Source: Isochrysis galbana (taxonomy: Eukaryota; Haptophyta; Isochrysidales; Isochrysidaceae). From it: 64,000 nucleotides of DNA. The DNA lies in the NCBI GenBank assembly GCA_018136815.1, contig CM030933.1, positions 3,583,144-3,647,143 of the forward strand, given 5' to 3'. The notes under the pieces are model-generated. The model ran no database searches. It was not told the DNA's origin and worked only from the letters and a program-made list of their open reading frames with translations. Position numbers and translations under genes: made by a program. Shown here one piece after another: positions 45,601 through 56,063 of the stretch; position 1 is the stretch's first letter; each line of letters starts with the position of its first letter.

Positions 45601-46999
45601 CAAGTAGTTCAGTTTCAGCTCAATCAGCCCATCCACAACGGCATAACTCATACGTGCTGGGATGTCAGGAGGCCCGAAGGCAGGCATCACCCTCGCCGAA
45701 ACAAGCCACCTTCTACGCAACCCTTTGATAGGATTTCAATGTCCTTGCCACGTGACTGACCATAGCGGACTCACCTGTGACACAGCGCGTCGCAGCGAGG
45801 AGCGGTCATGTATCCATGCCGAATCGCGTATTTTTGCGGAACGTTGGTTGCCACTCTTGATGAAACCTCGCTTCTTGGTACGAGCGGCATGGTCTGCCAC
45901 CACCTCCACCGCGCCCTCACCAGCGGCTGCAATCTCGCTCATTGAGCTCGCGAGCGCTTCAGTGACGTCAACAGTGCCGGAGGTGCTATCTTTGGATGCA
46001 CTGCCAGCATTGGTTCCACTCAGAGCGCGCAGCCGTGGCAGATAAAACTCGAGTTGATCCCTGAGAGACGTGAGAATCATCACGTAGAAGCCGTTGACCT
46101 TGTCAGACTGCGCCTCGAGCGCTCTTTGAAATTGAGTGTTTGGGTCGACACTTGGACCTAAAGATGCATAATGGAGTAGCCGGGCGATGAGAACTTGGAA
46201 CTACTCGGACCGGGCACGAGTGCACACATGACGATAGTCATCAGCCGAGGTAGCTTACCATCAACGATGACACTGCTGCGTGTCAGCCCGGCAACAAAAC
46301 GCCTCGCCTTACCCACAGGCGAACTCGGACACTCTTTGGGATCAAGTTCGGGCAAGGAGGCAACATAACTCGCAGGAACTGCGTCCTTCGGGTCTTCAGG
46401 TGCCCTCGCAACGCCAGACGTATAAGCCCCATCCGCCGTGGCCATGGCAGAAATACGCTGGGGTGGCATCGAGGGACCGGCTGAACGCCTCTGGGACCCA
46501 GCCAACGCATCAGAGGCCAAGAGCGGAGTGCTTAAGTCGACCGATGCAGAGTCCTTTTCGAATATGCAAGCGTCAGAAACGGCGGCCTCTATCGCCGAGA
46601 ACCCTGTGACGCCGGGCGATTCGGAGAGTTTGCTTTCTGAGGCCTCTGGCGTCGTGCCACTGACCTCGGTCTGCACAATCAGGTCGATCAGCGCCTTCAG
46701 CGCGGCGTAGTCAATGTACTGCTCAGACCACTCGGCGCGCTTGTTGGCCTCAAGCTTCTCGGTGCTAGAGGAAGCGGGCCATCAGAAGGGAGGTTTCGAG
46801 GTCAGGTAAGGGCGTGGGAAGGGGTCGAGTGGCCGAGAAGATGGCGAGTGGCCGAGAGGAGGGAGTTTTCGAAGTCATGAGAGTGAGGTTGTGGGGAGAA
46901 GGAGAGGAGTGGGGGCACGGGGGTCGAAGCGTCGGTGTGTATGGAGAGGAGGGGGGGGGGGGGGGGGGGGGGGGGCTCGTGTGGCGCGTACAACTTCAT
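42617..46999 (-). CDS. SPX-EXS phosphate exporter (PHO1/XPR1 family)
   Basis: Eleven exons keep one frame: 46999-46992, 46764-46259, 46157-45775, 45584-45363 (or 45357), 45070-44825, 44669-44529, 44408-44047, 43831-43549, 43483-43303, 43095-42956, 42853-42617; 902 or 904 residues. The SPX domain is split over exons 1-4: MKFTEKLEANKRAEW, YIDYAALKALI, then QSDKVNGFYVMIL and LYRELQELRNYSILNYTGFVKIVKKH. These hold the Lys/Tyr surface that binds inositol pyrophosphate. The loop inserted in exon 2 is Ser/Ala-rich. The EXS part has about eight membrane segments with RVNYLFLFEL, WTSFIGDVLTSLVKPLVDL, NALKYATALLVVFF, STLYTFIWDVSMDW, LILRFGWTAT and RRAFWAVLRLEAEHLYN. The role is phosphate efflux at the plasma or Golgi membrane. 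Exon 1 holds only 8 coding bases; without it the SPX start MKF is lost. Seven of ten downstream exons begin with GT. Confidence 0.88.
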
Positions 47000-47262
47000 G
47001 GCCACCCGCTGGGCCACGCGAGAGGAGAGAGAGGGAGGCAGAGAGGGAAAGAAGAAGCAAGGGGCTACGCCACGGCTCTCTCTGGCTCTCTCTCTCTCTC
47101 TCTCCCTCTCTCTCCCTCTCCCTCTCTACCCCCCCCCCCCCTTTCTTCTCTCTCTCGCTCCATCCCTCCCTGCTCTTCTCACTCTCTCCTCCAGCTGCGG
47201 TTAACGCTTGTGCTGCTCGCTCCACACACACACATACATATACACACACACACACATATGCA

Positions 47263-47362
47263 NNNNNNNNNNNNNNNNNNNNNNNNNNNNNNNNNNNNNN
47301 NNNNNNNNNNNNNNNNNNNNNNNNNNNNNNNNNNNNNNNNNNNNNNNNNNNNNNNNNNNNNN
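47263..47362. other. Assembly gap (100 N)
   Basis: Exactly 100 undetermined bases, which is the usual placeholder for a gap of unknown size. It follows a CA/TA-rich stretch and lies before the first recognised exon of the coiled-coil gene, so that gene's 5' end may be missing. Confidence 0.99.
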
Positions 47363-50300
47363 GATTTCGGGAAGACCTGGGGACGATATCTGCGGGACAG
47401 CTTCTTCTCCGTTGCCTTCGTCTCATCAATCCAACCCTTTTCTGACTCCACCGCCAAGCCATAGGGTGGAGGGTGGTGCACCATCGCCCTCTGGATCGGT
47501 GCTTCTTCGACCTTTCCAGCTCCCTTTCGCGTGCACTGACTCTGGCCGGGTGCTGCCACTACGCCATGAGCCCATCTCGACCTCCCCATCTCGAGCACGC
47601 CTATGTGATATTACGACGCAATCAGTTGATTCGGATGAGGACGAGGACGAGGCCCTCGGTGCAGCGGTGAGCCTTGCAGTTGATGAATCTTGCACCCTTG
47701 CCCACGCATCGTAGTCGTGCGAATTCTGTAGCATGATGCCTTCTGGCCACCGTCGAGCGTGCAATTGAATCGGCGCGAGATACTTCGCGATCCCCTCTTC
47801 CCCTTCCTTGCGCCTCATAGCTCAGCGCCCTCTCGGCGGGTTCCTCATGCTTTGCATCGACAACAGTGTCGCCCAAGATTGCTAGACGAGAATGCTCTCT
47901 TCTAGCTCGAGCACGGCCACCGCATTTGACACCCCAGCCAGATACACCAAAGACAAAAAATGACGCAGAATTATTGCTTAGCGAACAGGCAAGTCGATCG
48001 ACTAGCACTGATTCGCGAGATCCAGGTGAGAGTTCGACCAGAAGGCGCTTGCTTAGGGTGAAGATGCGATGGTGGCGCCTGAAGGGGCTGTTCCACCTGT
48101 GGCGATAGGTGCAGCGGAGCCAATAGTTGGCCCGTCCAGCAAATTGGATGATCCATACACTTTTCGCACCAACCTCGACGCGATGGATGGATTCGAATTC
48201 ATGACATTGTACGACTCGCCACTGGAAATGCAAGCAGCCGGTGGCCAATCCTTACTCTCCATCGGTGTAGAGGCGCCCAGCAATGTGGGCAGGCGAATTG
48301 AGATGCATGCGTGCACACTGGAGGTGAGCGCCTCCCATGCAGTTGCTTGTACCAATAGTGGGAAGATGCGCCGATCGGATCCAGGTGTTGAGCTTACTTC
48401 CGTATGATTCTTGCGAATGCAGGCCGAACGGCAAGCTGGTATCGAGGCGCTCCGTCGGGAGCTTTGTGAGGCCGAACAGGCAATAGGAGAAACTGGGGCT
48501 AGAACCGAGGCTGCGCCGACAATCCTAGCAACAATTAGCATGCTCGTGGCCGAATTGGAAATGTTGGAGGTTGAGGTGGCGAAAAAGAGAGTTGCAAAGG
48601 GTACACACGAGGAGGCAGATAAGAGATCGAACGTGGCTGACGAGGCGGAGCTTGTGCGCAAGGATGCGCAGGCAGTGCACGAAGAAGCAGTCGAGCTGCT
48701 AGAATTAGGAGGGCGGATTGGGGATTTATTGGAGGGTAAAACGCAAAGAGCAGGAGGAAAGACAACACGGGTGGACGTCGCGGCATTGGAAGAGCAGGTG
48801 AAGGCAGTGAGATTAGAAGCAGATGCGGCGAAGTCGGAGACAGAGTTGGCGAGGTCGGAAGCAGAGGCGGCGAGGTGTGCGGTAGAGGCGGCGAGGTATG
48901 CGGCAGAGGCGGCGAGGTCGGAGACGGACGCCGCCAGATTGCAGGGGGAATGCGCTAGGCAAGAGGTAGAGGGCGCCAAGAGGGACGCGGAGACCACGAG
49001 GGCGGAATTAGAGGCGATCAGCCTGAAGCTTGCCGAGGCGATGACGGAGGCGGAGGCTTCGAGGAGTGCGGCAGAGGCGGCGAGGTGTGCGGCAGAAGCA
49101 GCGAGGTCGGAGACGGAGGCCGCCAGATTGCAGGGGGAATGCGCTAGGCAGGAGGTAGAGGACGCCAAGAGGGACGCGGAGACCACGAGGGCGGAATTGG
49201 AGGCGATCAGCCTGAAGCTTGCCGAGGCGATGACGGAGGCGGAGGCTTCGAGGAGTGCGGCAGAGGCGGCGAGGTGTGCGGCAGAGGCGGCGAGGTCGGA
49301 GACGGAGGCCGCCAGATTGCAGGGGGAATGCGCTAGGCAGGAGGTAGAGGACGCCAAGAGGGACGCGGAGACCACGAGGGCGGAATTAGAGGCGATCAGC
49401 CTGAAGCTTGCCGAGGCGATGACGGAGGCGGAGGCTTCGAGGAGTGCGGCAGAGGCGGCGAGGTGTGCGGCAGAGGCGGCGAGGTCGGAGACGGAGGCCG
49501 CCAGATTGCAGGGGGAATGCGCTAGGCAGGAGGTAGAGGACGCCAAGAGGGACGCGGAGACCACGAGGGCGGAATTAGAGGCGATCAGCCTGAAGCTTGC
49601 CGAGGCGATGACGGAGGCGGAGGCTTCGAGGAGTGCGGCAGATGCGGCGAGGTGTGCGGCAGAGGCGGCGAGGTCGGAGACGGAGGCCGCCAGATTGCAG
49701 GGGGAATGCGCTAGGCAGGAGGTAGAGGACGCCAAGAGGGACGCGGAGACCACGAGGGCGGAATTAGAGGTGATCAGCATTGAGTTGGGAGAGGCGAAGG
49801 CGGAGGCAGAGGCTTTGAGGTTGGAGGTAATGGCAGCGATGACAGAAAAGATGGAGGCAATGGCTTTGGCGGAGGCGAAGTTGGCAGGGTCCGAAAATGA
49901 ACTGGGTGCGGCAAGGGTGGAAGCAAGGGAATCTCGGGCGACGGCGGAGAGCAAAATTTCAGAGGTCGAAGCGCGCGCTCAACAAGTGGCTACGCAGCTA
50001 GCGCAAGCCCAAACCAACGAAAAGAGGGATGCAGACGGAGTGAGAGCTTTAGTCGAGCAAGAGATGCTGAGCTTGCAGCTGGCAGAATCTGAGGAGGGGA
50101 TACAAGCAGTGCGGTTGGACTTGGCTGCGGCCATTGCAGCCACAGAGGATGCAAGGAAGGAGGCGGAGGGCACAAGGGAGATCGCAAGGGCGCAGATTGC
50201 TCATCTCGAGGAGGAGATCGCCGCGTTGCGAGCGGAGGCGCGAGCATATTTGAACGGAACGCTCTTTGCGCAGGTATCGGATATCAAAGAACAAGCGGGA

Positions 50301-52405
50301 CTCCACGACTCACAGGTCACGTTGGAGTGCACTCACGAGGAAGGCCATGACGACGTTGCCGATGTTGGTGTGAGAGATGAAGAGAGAATAGAGGGACCCA
50401 GCCCACAAGGGGCGACGCCCATTAGTGTGAGTGCCTTTGGTGCTAAGCCATTCGAGCTAAAATCGTCCGCGGCGATATGCACAGCTCCACCACCACGTCC
50501 CCCTCCGCCGCCTCCTCCTCCGCCGCTGTTTGATGCGGTTCAAGAGCAAACGGCTTCGTCGCGGGCACCCTCCCCTTCAGCCATGATGCGCACGATCTCC
50601 TCCGCTCGGGACAAGCGATCGAGCGGGTCGATGAGCGGCTCGCGAGTGGCTGAATCGATAGCATTGGTGTCTTTGGCGGCTGAAATGCGCTGCATTGAAA
50701 GGGCGCTAGCTACCGCGGAAAGGGTTGCCGTTGCCGCTAGAGCCGGAGCTCGAGCGCCCGATGGCTCCCCCGGATTGTTGGAGGCGCGTGGAGCTGCACT
50801 TGCAATTGTGACCGAAGAGAACAAAGTGCTGCGAGCTGAGGTAAGCCACTCATGCAGTGAGAGCTGTGCTCTGAGAACAAACCAGCAGTGCATTGCACCA
50901 CGCTACATATTGTGGCCCACTTGCTCGCCGTCTTTCGACGCGGGACCCTGCCGGTCGTGCACTTCGTGCGGCCCACTTCACGAGCATTTCTTGAATGTCA
51001 TGCACCATTAAATCTTGTTTGATACGCAGTTGGAGCGCGCACGCGGTGCACGATCGCAACTTTCGCTGATGGAAGCCGAAGTCGTGGCTCAGCAGGGCTC
51101 ATTCGTAGCTCTTGCGCGCAACCTCGAAGCAGAAATGGATGTTGCAGCAAAGACTCTTGGCTCGGAGTTGAGCAATATTGAATCGGACGAATTGGACACT
51201 TACACATTGCGCCGTCTCAAGGAGGCCGTTGCGGCTTATTGGCAAGAGAGAACTGAAGCATTGCAGGTGTGACGCCCCATCTCGGCGTGCTTTGAATCCG
51301 TGGCATTCTCTGGCGTGTGAGATATCCTCGTCGAAGGTGGATCTAAAGATCGCAGGAGCTTGCCTTTTCGCGCGACCCCCTCATTACACCACTGACGCTT
51401 CCCATCCCATCGCGCCTGTGGCTACCCTCAGCTTCGTAGCCTTCTCCGGCAAAGGGACGAAGAGGCCGAGGACTTGCGCCTTGCGATGCGCCAGCTAAGG
51501 GCGCACAATCAATCACGTGCCGAGTCGTCGGTCACTACATCGAGTGCTTCCTGGTCTGACGCGGATAGCGATGGTAGCAGTGACTCTACACTCGAGGCGG
51601 CAGACTACAATCTTCAAGGAGGCTCTTCGTGTGGCGATCATGACACGACGCCAACAAGTGGTAGGACGAGGCGTGAGCGGAGATCTCTCTTGAGGGGAGG
51701 CGCAATGTTCCGGTCTAGCCGCCGAGGCACCTTTGTTCCCACGCCATCCGCCAGTGCGTCTCTAGCTAGCGACGACTCGTTGGAGGTGAGGAATATCTCA
51801 GAAACTTCCGCCGAGCGAAGTAATCAACCCGTAGGCAAGGGTACACCACAGAATGTGCTTTCTAGTGCTGAGAATTGCAGGTCCGCTATAGACCTCGAGG
51901 AGTTGCTTACGGCGGCTACTGCTCAGCTTCGCTCACGCTCCGAAGCCCACGGACTTGTTGAAGCCCAGCTCCTTGAGGTCCAGTCTTCCCTTGCCGCCGC
52001 GCAAGAAGCGATGGTGGCAGCCGAGGTGCGCGAGGCAGAAGCAGCCGCGCTTTTGGCTGCAAAGGACGTGCAGATCGACGAGCTCACGCAACAGGTATGT
52101 GTATGCTTATGCAAGATATCAAACCCGGCACATTTGCGTTCGTCCCTCGCTTGCCTCGTTGTGTGTCCGATGCATCTTTGTGTGGCATATTGCAGGTGCA
52201 TCAACTCATCCTTGCGGATATCGAGCGCGTCAAGGCTTCCCGAGTGGCTAGTGGGAATGCACGCAACTCGCCCTCGTCTCATCGTAGCTCAAGTGCATTG
52301 GCCGCCGGGAAATCTGCTAGCGGAAGTCGAAGTCCTAGCCCAGCACCCGTCGGCGCGAGGATTTCGAACGCCTCCCCCCGTCGTAGTTGGTTCTTCAACG
52401 ACTAA
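47363..52405 (+). CDS. Large coiled-coil protein with 63-residue repeats (5' partial)
   Basis: Exons that keep frame: (open from the gap) -47666, 47938-47988, 48057-48323, 48423-50840, 51030-51266, 51432-52094, 52196-52405. All junctions are phase 0. The second intron (47989-48056) would use a GC donor, CAG-GCAAGT. The product is about 1,370 residues: an acidic N-part (SVDSDEDEDEALG), a segment DDPYTFRTNLDAMDGFEFMTLYDSP, then ~600 residues of Ala/Glu/Arg coiled coil including five tandem repeats. A PPPRPPPPPPPPP stretch, further coiled coil and a Ser/Arg-rich tail follow. It is a structural or scaffold protein; I recognise no motor, kinase or other enzyme domain. The first two exons are the weakest part. 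Confidence 0.72.
48912..49856 (+). repeat. Five tandem 189-bp (63-residue) coding repeats
   Basis: Repeats start at 48912, 49101, 49290, 49479 and 49668. Copies 2-4 differ from each other at only one or two bases; the fifth diverges after its first ~100 bp. Each encodes ...ARSETEAARLQGECARQE..., LKLAEAMTEAEASRSAAE.... The unit is divisible by seven (9 heptads), so the coiled-coil register continues across copies. Confidence 0.95.
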
Positions 52406-53641
52406 TGCGTTTATTTTGGACCGATGTCTAACATGTTATATGCCAAAGGCTAGCTGCTAGCTAGCGGGCATATCGTGCGCTTAGCTTTGCAGATGGCTAC
52501 GGACGGACCATAGGAACTATTTCTTAGCCGGCAACGCTCCATTTGTCGATGTCGCCAGTACCACTAAGCAATAAGTCGCCATGATGTGGGTATTTTGGCA
52601 CCTCGGCAAGGTTCGGGCGTGGTCTGGGGCGGGCCTGCTGTTGTCCTTTTCTTGCTTTGAGCATCTTCGTTGAGATACCCACGGTGTATTGCATGAACCG
52701 TTCCTCGCCTGCACCCTTCGCAAGCAAAACTATGACTCGTCTAGCAGCTATAGGCACCGCAATTAGGCTCGGAACTATCCTTGAACATTGAGCACTTCAC
52801 TGATATGTGAAATGTGGCCTCACTTTGTGATACTAAGGCGCGGGACTTCTACCGTCCCCGTTCTGCACTTGTGACTTCTACTGCCCCTCCCCCCGCCCCC
52901 CCCCCCCCTTTCCCTTCGCGCTCCCCGGAGGCGAGGAGGCGTTGCTAGCCACGAAACCGCCGCGTGGGCCTGTTTGAGGAGCCCATCATGCGCGGCGGCC
53001 TGGTACTGCGCCGCGGCCCACAGCTCGACCGCCTCCTTGGCCGAAGCCTCCCATGTTGGCCAAGTCGGCTTCGGCGCCTCTCAAGCCATTTGCTGGTATA
53101 CATCAGGTCTTGGTCTGCCACCGGTGGCAAGCAGGCAACAAGGGAGGCGACAAAGGAGGCGAGGGCAAAGAGGGCGAATGTAGGATCCTGCGACGGTGAC
53201 TAGTGACTAGCCTGCAAGGAGGGGACATAGAAACGCAAACAACTTCTAAAACAAAAAAGTCGATCGCGGATGCGACAGCGCCAGCGCGGCTTCCGGCGAT
53301 CTCACGCGTGTGTGCCTCGCCGTGATGGTCTCTCGTGCCCCTCGCGGCCCCATCTCACAACGTTACCCCTCGATCCGTTTGTACACACATGTAGGTCGCG
53401 TTCTGTCTGAGCCTCGCGACTCAGATTCTTGACAATGTGAAGCCGCTCCGCCGCCGCTCCCCGGCTGGCTTGTGTGTACTTAGGGCAGGGATGACAAACT
53501 CGGCCGAGTATCTGAGCCCTTTGTCCACGCACGTTCAACAGCGGGCGGAGCACGAGCTCGTAGACATGGGCAAGGTAGCACTGGAGCTTTCGGAGCGGCA
53601 GCGCAACACGGGCAAACGAGGCCCGCCGAAGAAGGCTCGGC
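52406..53641. other. Intergenic; one doubtful minus-strand small gene
   Basis: On the minus strand 52757-52524 reads ARRVIVLLAKGAGEERFMQY..., GISTKMLKARKG..., PRPNLAEVPKYPHHGDLLL... to a stop, and 53203-52950 has further open segments, one hydrophobic (FALFALASFVASLVACL) and one helical (SAKEAVELWAAAQYQAAAHD) in different frames. They may be exons of one small membrane protein with an intron covering the poly-C run near 52890, but I could not join them convincingly. Confidence 0.3.
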
Positions 53642-53786
53642 GTGTGTCGTGTGTCTCCCCAGAAAGGGGTTTGTGGGTACAGTGGGTGCCTCATTGATAC
53701 GTCTAAGCGTCCCCAGCACCGGTGTTTCGCCTGTCGGGATGGTGCTGGCGCCTACTACCACCTTCAGTGTTTTTTCGCGTGCCATC
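53642..53786 (+). pseudogene. Zinc-finger-like coding fragment interrupted by a retroposon
   Basis: The frame reads VCGYSGCLIDTSKRPQHRC, then FACRDGAGAYYHLQCFFACH. The order C-x4-C ... H-x-C-x2-C ... H-x2-C-x3-C-H suggests a PHD/treble-clef-like zinc finger, a kind I associate with transposon-derived or chromatin proteins. The family D element begins directly after it, at 53787, and the frame resumes after the element's far target repeat for four residues before a stop. It is either an exon end or a broken copy. Confidence 0.35.
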
Positions 53787-54547
53787 AACTAAGTTTATAC
53801 TTAGTTCGCCCATGGGGGGGCACGAGCCCCCCCCTCTCTCCACTCCTCCCCGCCATGGGGGAGGAACCACCCACTCTCCTGGCATGCCTGATGGCTTGCC
53901 AGGAGGCCACTGCCATGCTGACCCACTCTCTCCCTGACAGGCTCGCCTGATTCGCGCGTCCTGGCCCCTCGTGGCCAGCCCATCGCTCCAACCCCCCTCC
54001 CCCCCTGTTCGACAGGCAGACATGTGCAGAGTGGGGGCCCCTGAGGCCCAGGAGCGCCAGCGAGGGAGAGGCAGGGGAGACCAGGGCCAAGCCCCAGCCT
54101 CCTCTGCCCCCTGAGCTGGCCTCCAAGAGCCTCCAGGGGTCTCCAGAGGCAGCTGCAGGCCTGTCGCAGGCGCGCCATCGCGCGTGCCTGCAGGAGAGGG
54201 GAGAGAGAGCGCGGAGAAGGGGGTGGGCGGAGCGAGGGCTCCGCTCACCGGAAAATATGTAAGTCCTGCACCTGTTTACAGGAGAAGTCGGGACTGAGGA
54301 CGCCGCCAGCCCGGTAGGCATAGGAGGAAGGGGGGAACGGATCACCGGGGGGAGGCGCGGGCCACCGACCATATCTGAGCCCTTTTCCCCTATCCCCCTA
54401 GTAGTGCACGGGGGGAGTCGCCTGATGGCGGGGGGGAAAGGGCCGGGAGAGAGGGGGTGTAGAAAGGTTTGCTGCGTGAGTAGAAAGTAGAGTGTCCACG
54501 GCCGCGTGTCGGTGAGACTATTAAGAAGTTAATTTTCGCGTGCCATC
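53772..54547 (+). mobile_element. Hairpin-ended retroposon, family D (complete copy)
   Basis: The body is 53787-54532 (746 bp), flanked by the 15-bp direct repeat TTTTCGCGTGCCATC (53772-53786 and 54533-54547). The 5' end is the perfect stem-loop AACTAAGT-TTAT-ACTTAGTT, starting exactly at the first base after the repeat. It is followed by CGCCC, an ATG and a GGGGGGC-ACGA-GCCCCCC hairpin. The 3' end is ...GAGACTATTAAGAAGTTAA. No protein is evident. Partial copies are at 8896-9222 and 41517-42070. Confidence 0.85.
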
Positions 54548-54980
54548 GGTGCCTTCCTGAGTAGTCGGTAGTCGGGGGTTTTATGTTTTATGCTGCTTTT
54601 TAGCCGTTTTCGCATTTTGCATTTTTACCGATTTCGCACGTCTAGAAAGTAATCAATCCTTTGTACATGGATGCTACGCTGCTTAGGGACTCCTATCCTG
54701 CTATCCTGCCTATGTACAGGCTGCCCAGCCCAAAAAAGTGGACCTAACTCCCTCCCCAGCCTATACACCGACTACAAAAAAACCGTTTTCAGGGTAGCAC
54801 TAGGGTTAAGTACTTTCACGTAGTTTTCTTTTTGTGTGAGGAACTTCTCGTAAATTGCAGTTAGATTAAAGTACTTTAGCCTGCTTCCTCGCCTTTTACT
54901 TGGGCACAGTACTTGGCGAGAGAGGACTCCTACTACGAGTCTCTCTACTCTAGGAGCTCTTGAGAGATGAGAGTCGGAAG
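54548..54980. other. AT-richer spacer, no gene seen
   Basis: T-rich sequence with GGTTTT- and ACCGATTTCGC-like words; no frames of interest. Confidence 0.45.
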
Positions 54981-54989
54981 GCCTCGCTC

Positions 54990-54995
54990 CCTCTC

Positions 54996-55039
<44 letters not shown>

Positions 55040-55108
55040 TCTCTCTCTTTCTCTCTCTCTCTCTCCAACCCCCTCTCCCTCCCTCCCTCCCTCCCTCTCC
55101 CTCTCCCT

Positions 55109-55143
<35 letters not shown>

Positions 55144-55455
55144 CCTCCCTCCCTCTCTCTCTCTCCCTCTCCTCTCTCTCTCTCTCTCTCTCCCTCCCTC
55201 CCTCTCTCTCTCTCCCTCTCCTCTCTCTCTCTCTCTCGCTAGAGAGCGAGCGAGCGAGCGCGACCCCCCCCTCCCCCCTCTTTCCCTCTATTTCTCTCTC
55301 TCCCCCTCTCTCTCTTCTCCTCTGTTTCTCCCCGCGCTGTCCCATATCTCCCTGTTCTCGCTTCCCCCTCGCTCCCTCTCTCCCTCCTCTCTCCCTCCCC
55401 CCCTCCCTCTTTCTCTTGCTTCTCCGATTTTCTCTCTCCTCTCTCTTCCTTCCCT
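54990..55455. repeat. CT-rich tract upstream of the YGGT gene
   Basis: (CT)n and CCCT/CCTC blocks, with a GAGCGAGCGAGCG interruption near 55245. The tract ends about 40 bp before the probable ATG. Confidence 0.9.
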
Positions 55456-55496
55456 TTCTTCTTCGTTGCACACCGGCGTCTGCTGCTCGCTTGCGT

Positions 55497-56063
55497 ATGC
55501 TGCGGCCAACCTCGCTCTTGCTCTCATTCGCTGTCTGCGCTGCGCTCCGGCTGCCCCCGCCGCGTGTGGGCAGGGCACCGGTGCAGCCGCCAACTCTGCA
55601 TACGCCCACCACCGCCCATGCTTCTGCCCACGCATGGTTGCTCGGCGCGAGCGCCAGCTTTGCTCTCGTGCCAGCAGTGGGAGCGTCCGATGTGAGCTGG
55701 GTCGGTCCGACCAAGCTCGTGCTGGGTCCTTTATTCACAGTCTTCACGCTGCTCTTCCTCTTCCGCACCATCCTTTCCTGGTTCCCCAAGTACGCCTCGC
55801 CCACGCCCGCTCGCCTCATCCAAGCGATGCAGCTGATTTTCACCCACTCCTTTTGCTCCAGGTACGACCTCAACGCCTTCCCATACAACATCGCCGCCTG
55901 GCCGACTGAGCCCATTCTCAAGGGCACGCGCAAGGTTATCCCACCGGTGGCTGGCGTAGACATTACGCCCATCGTTTGGGTCGCCATCATCTCCTTCTTC
56001 TCGGAGATTCTTCTCGGGCCACAGGGGCTCCTAACCATTATTCAGCGAAAGGGTGGCTTCTAG
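55497..56063 (+). CDS. YGGT-family membrane protein (YlmG/CCB3-like), plastid-type
   Basis: Two exons, 55497-55789 and 55862-56063, joined in phase 2 across a 72-bp intron (GTACGC...CCAG), give 164 residues. The N-terminus MLRPTSLLLSFAVCAALRLPPP... looks like a signal peptide followed by a Pro/Thr/Ala-rich transit peptide, as needed for import into a complex plastid. The core has two hydrophobic segments around FRTILSWFPKYDLN, then PTEPILKGTRKVIPPVAGVDITPIVW, the family signature. In plants and cyanobacteria these proteins act in thylakoid organisation and cytochrome b6 haem attachment; which applies here is unknown. The splice is supported by the restored WFPKYD reading. Confidence 0.86.
   Translation: MLRPTSLLLSFAVCAALRLPPPRVGRAPVQPPTLHTPTTAHASAHAWLLGASASFALVPAVGASDVSWVGPTKLVLGPLFTVFTLLFLFRTILSWFPKYASPTPARLIQAMQLIFTHSFCSRYDLNAFPYNIAAWPTEPILKGTRKVIPPVAGVDITPIVWVAIISFFSEILLGPQGLLTIIQRKGGF

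Noticed and set aside
48026-48056. A possible 31-bp mini-intron (GTGAGA...TTAG) in the coiled-coil gene
   Set aside because: The phase does not fit the frame on either side, whereas a 68-bp GC-AG intron (47989-48056) joins the exons in phase 0.
48053-49954. A 633-codon open frame on the minus strand (Ala/Ser-rich)
   Set aside because: It is the antisense of the coiled-coil exon; the low-complexity GCG/GAG codons keep both strands open, and the plus strand has the heptads and consistent splice sites.
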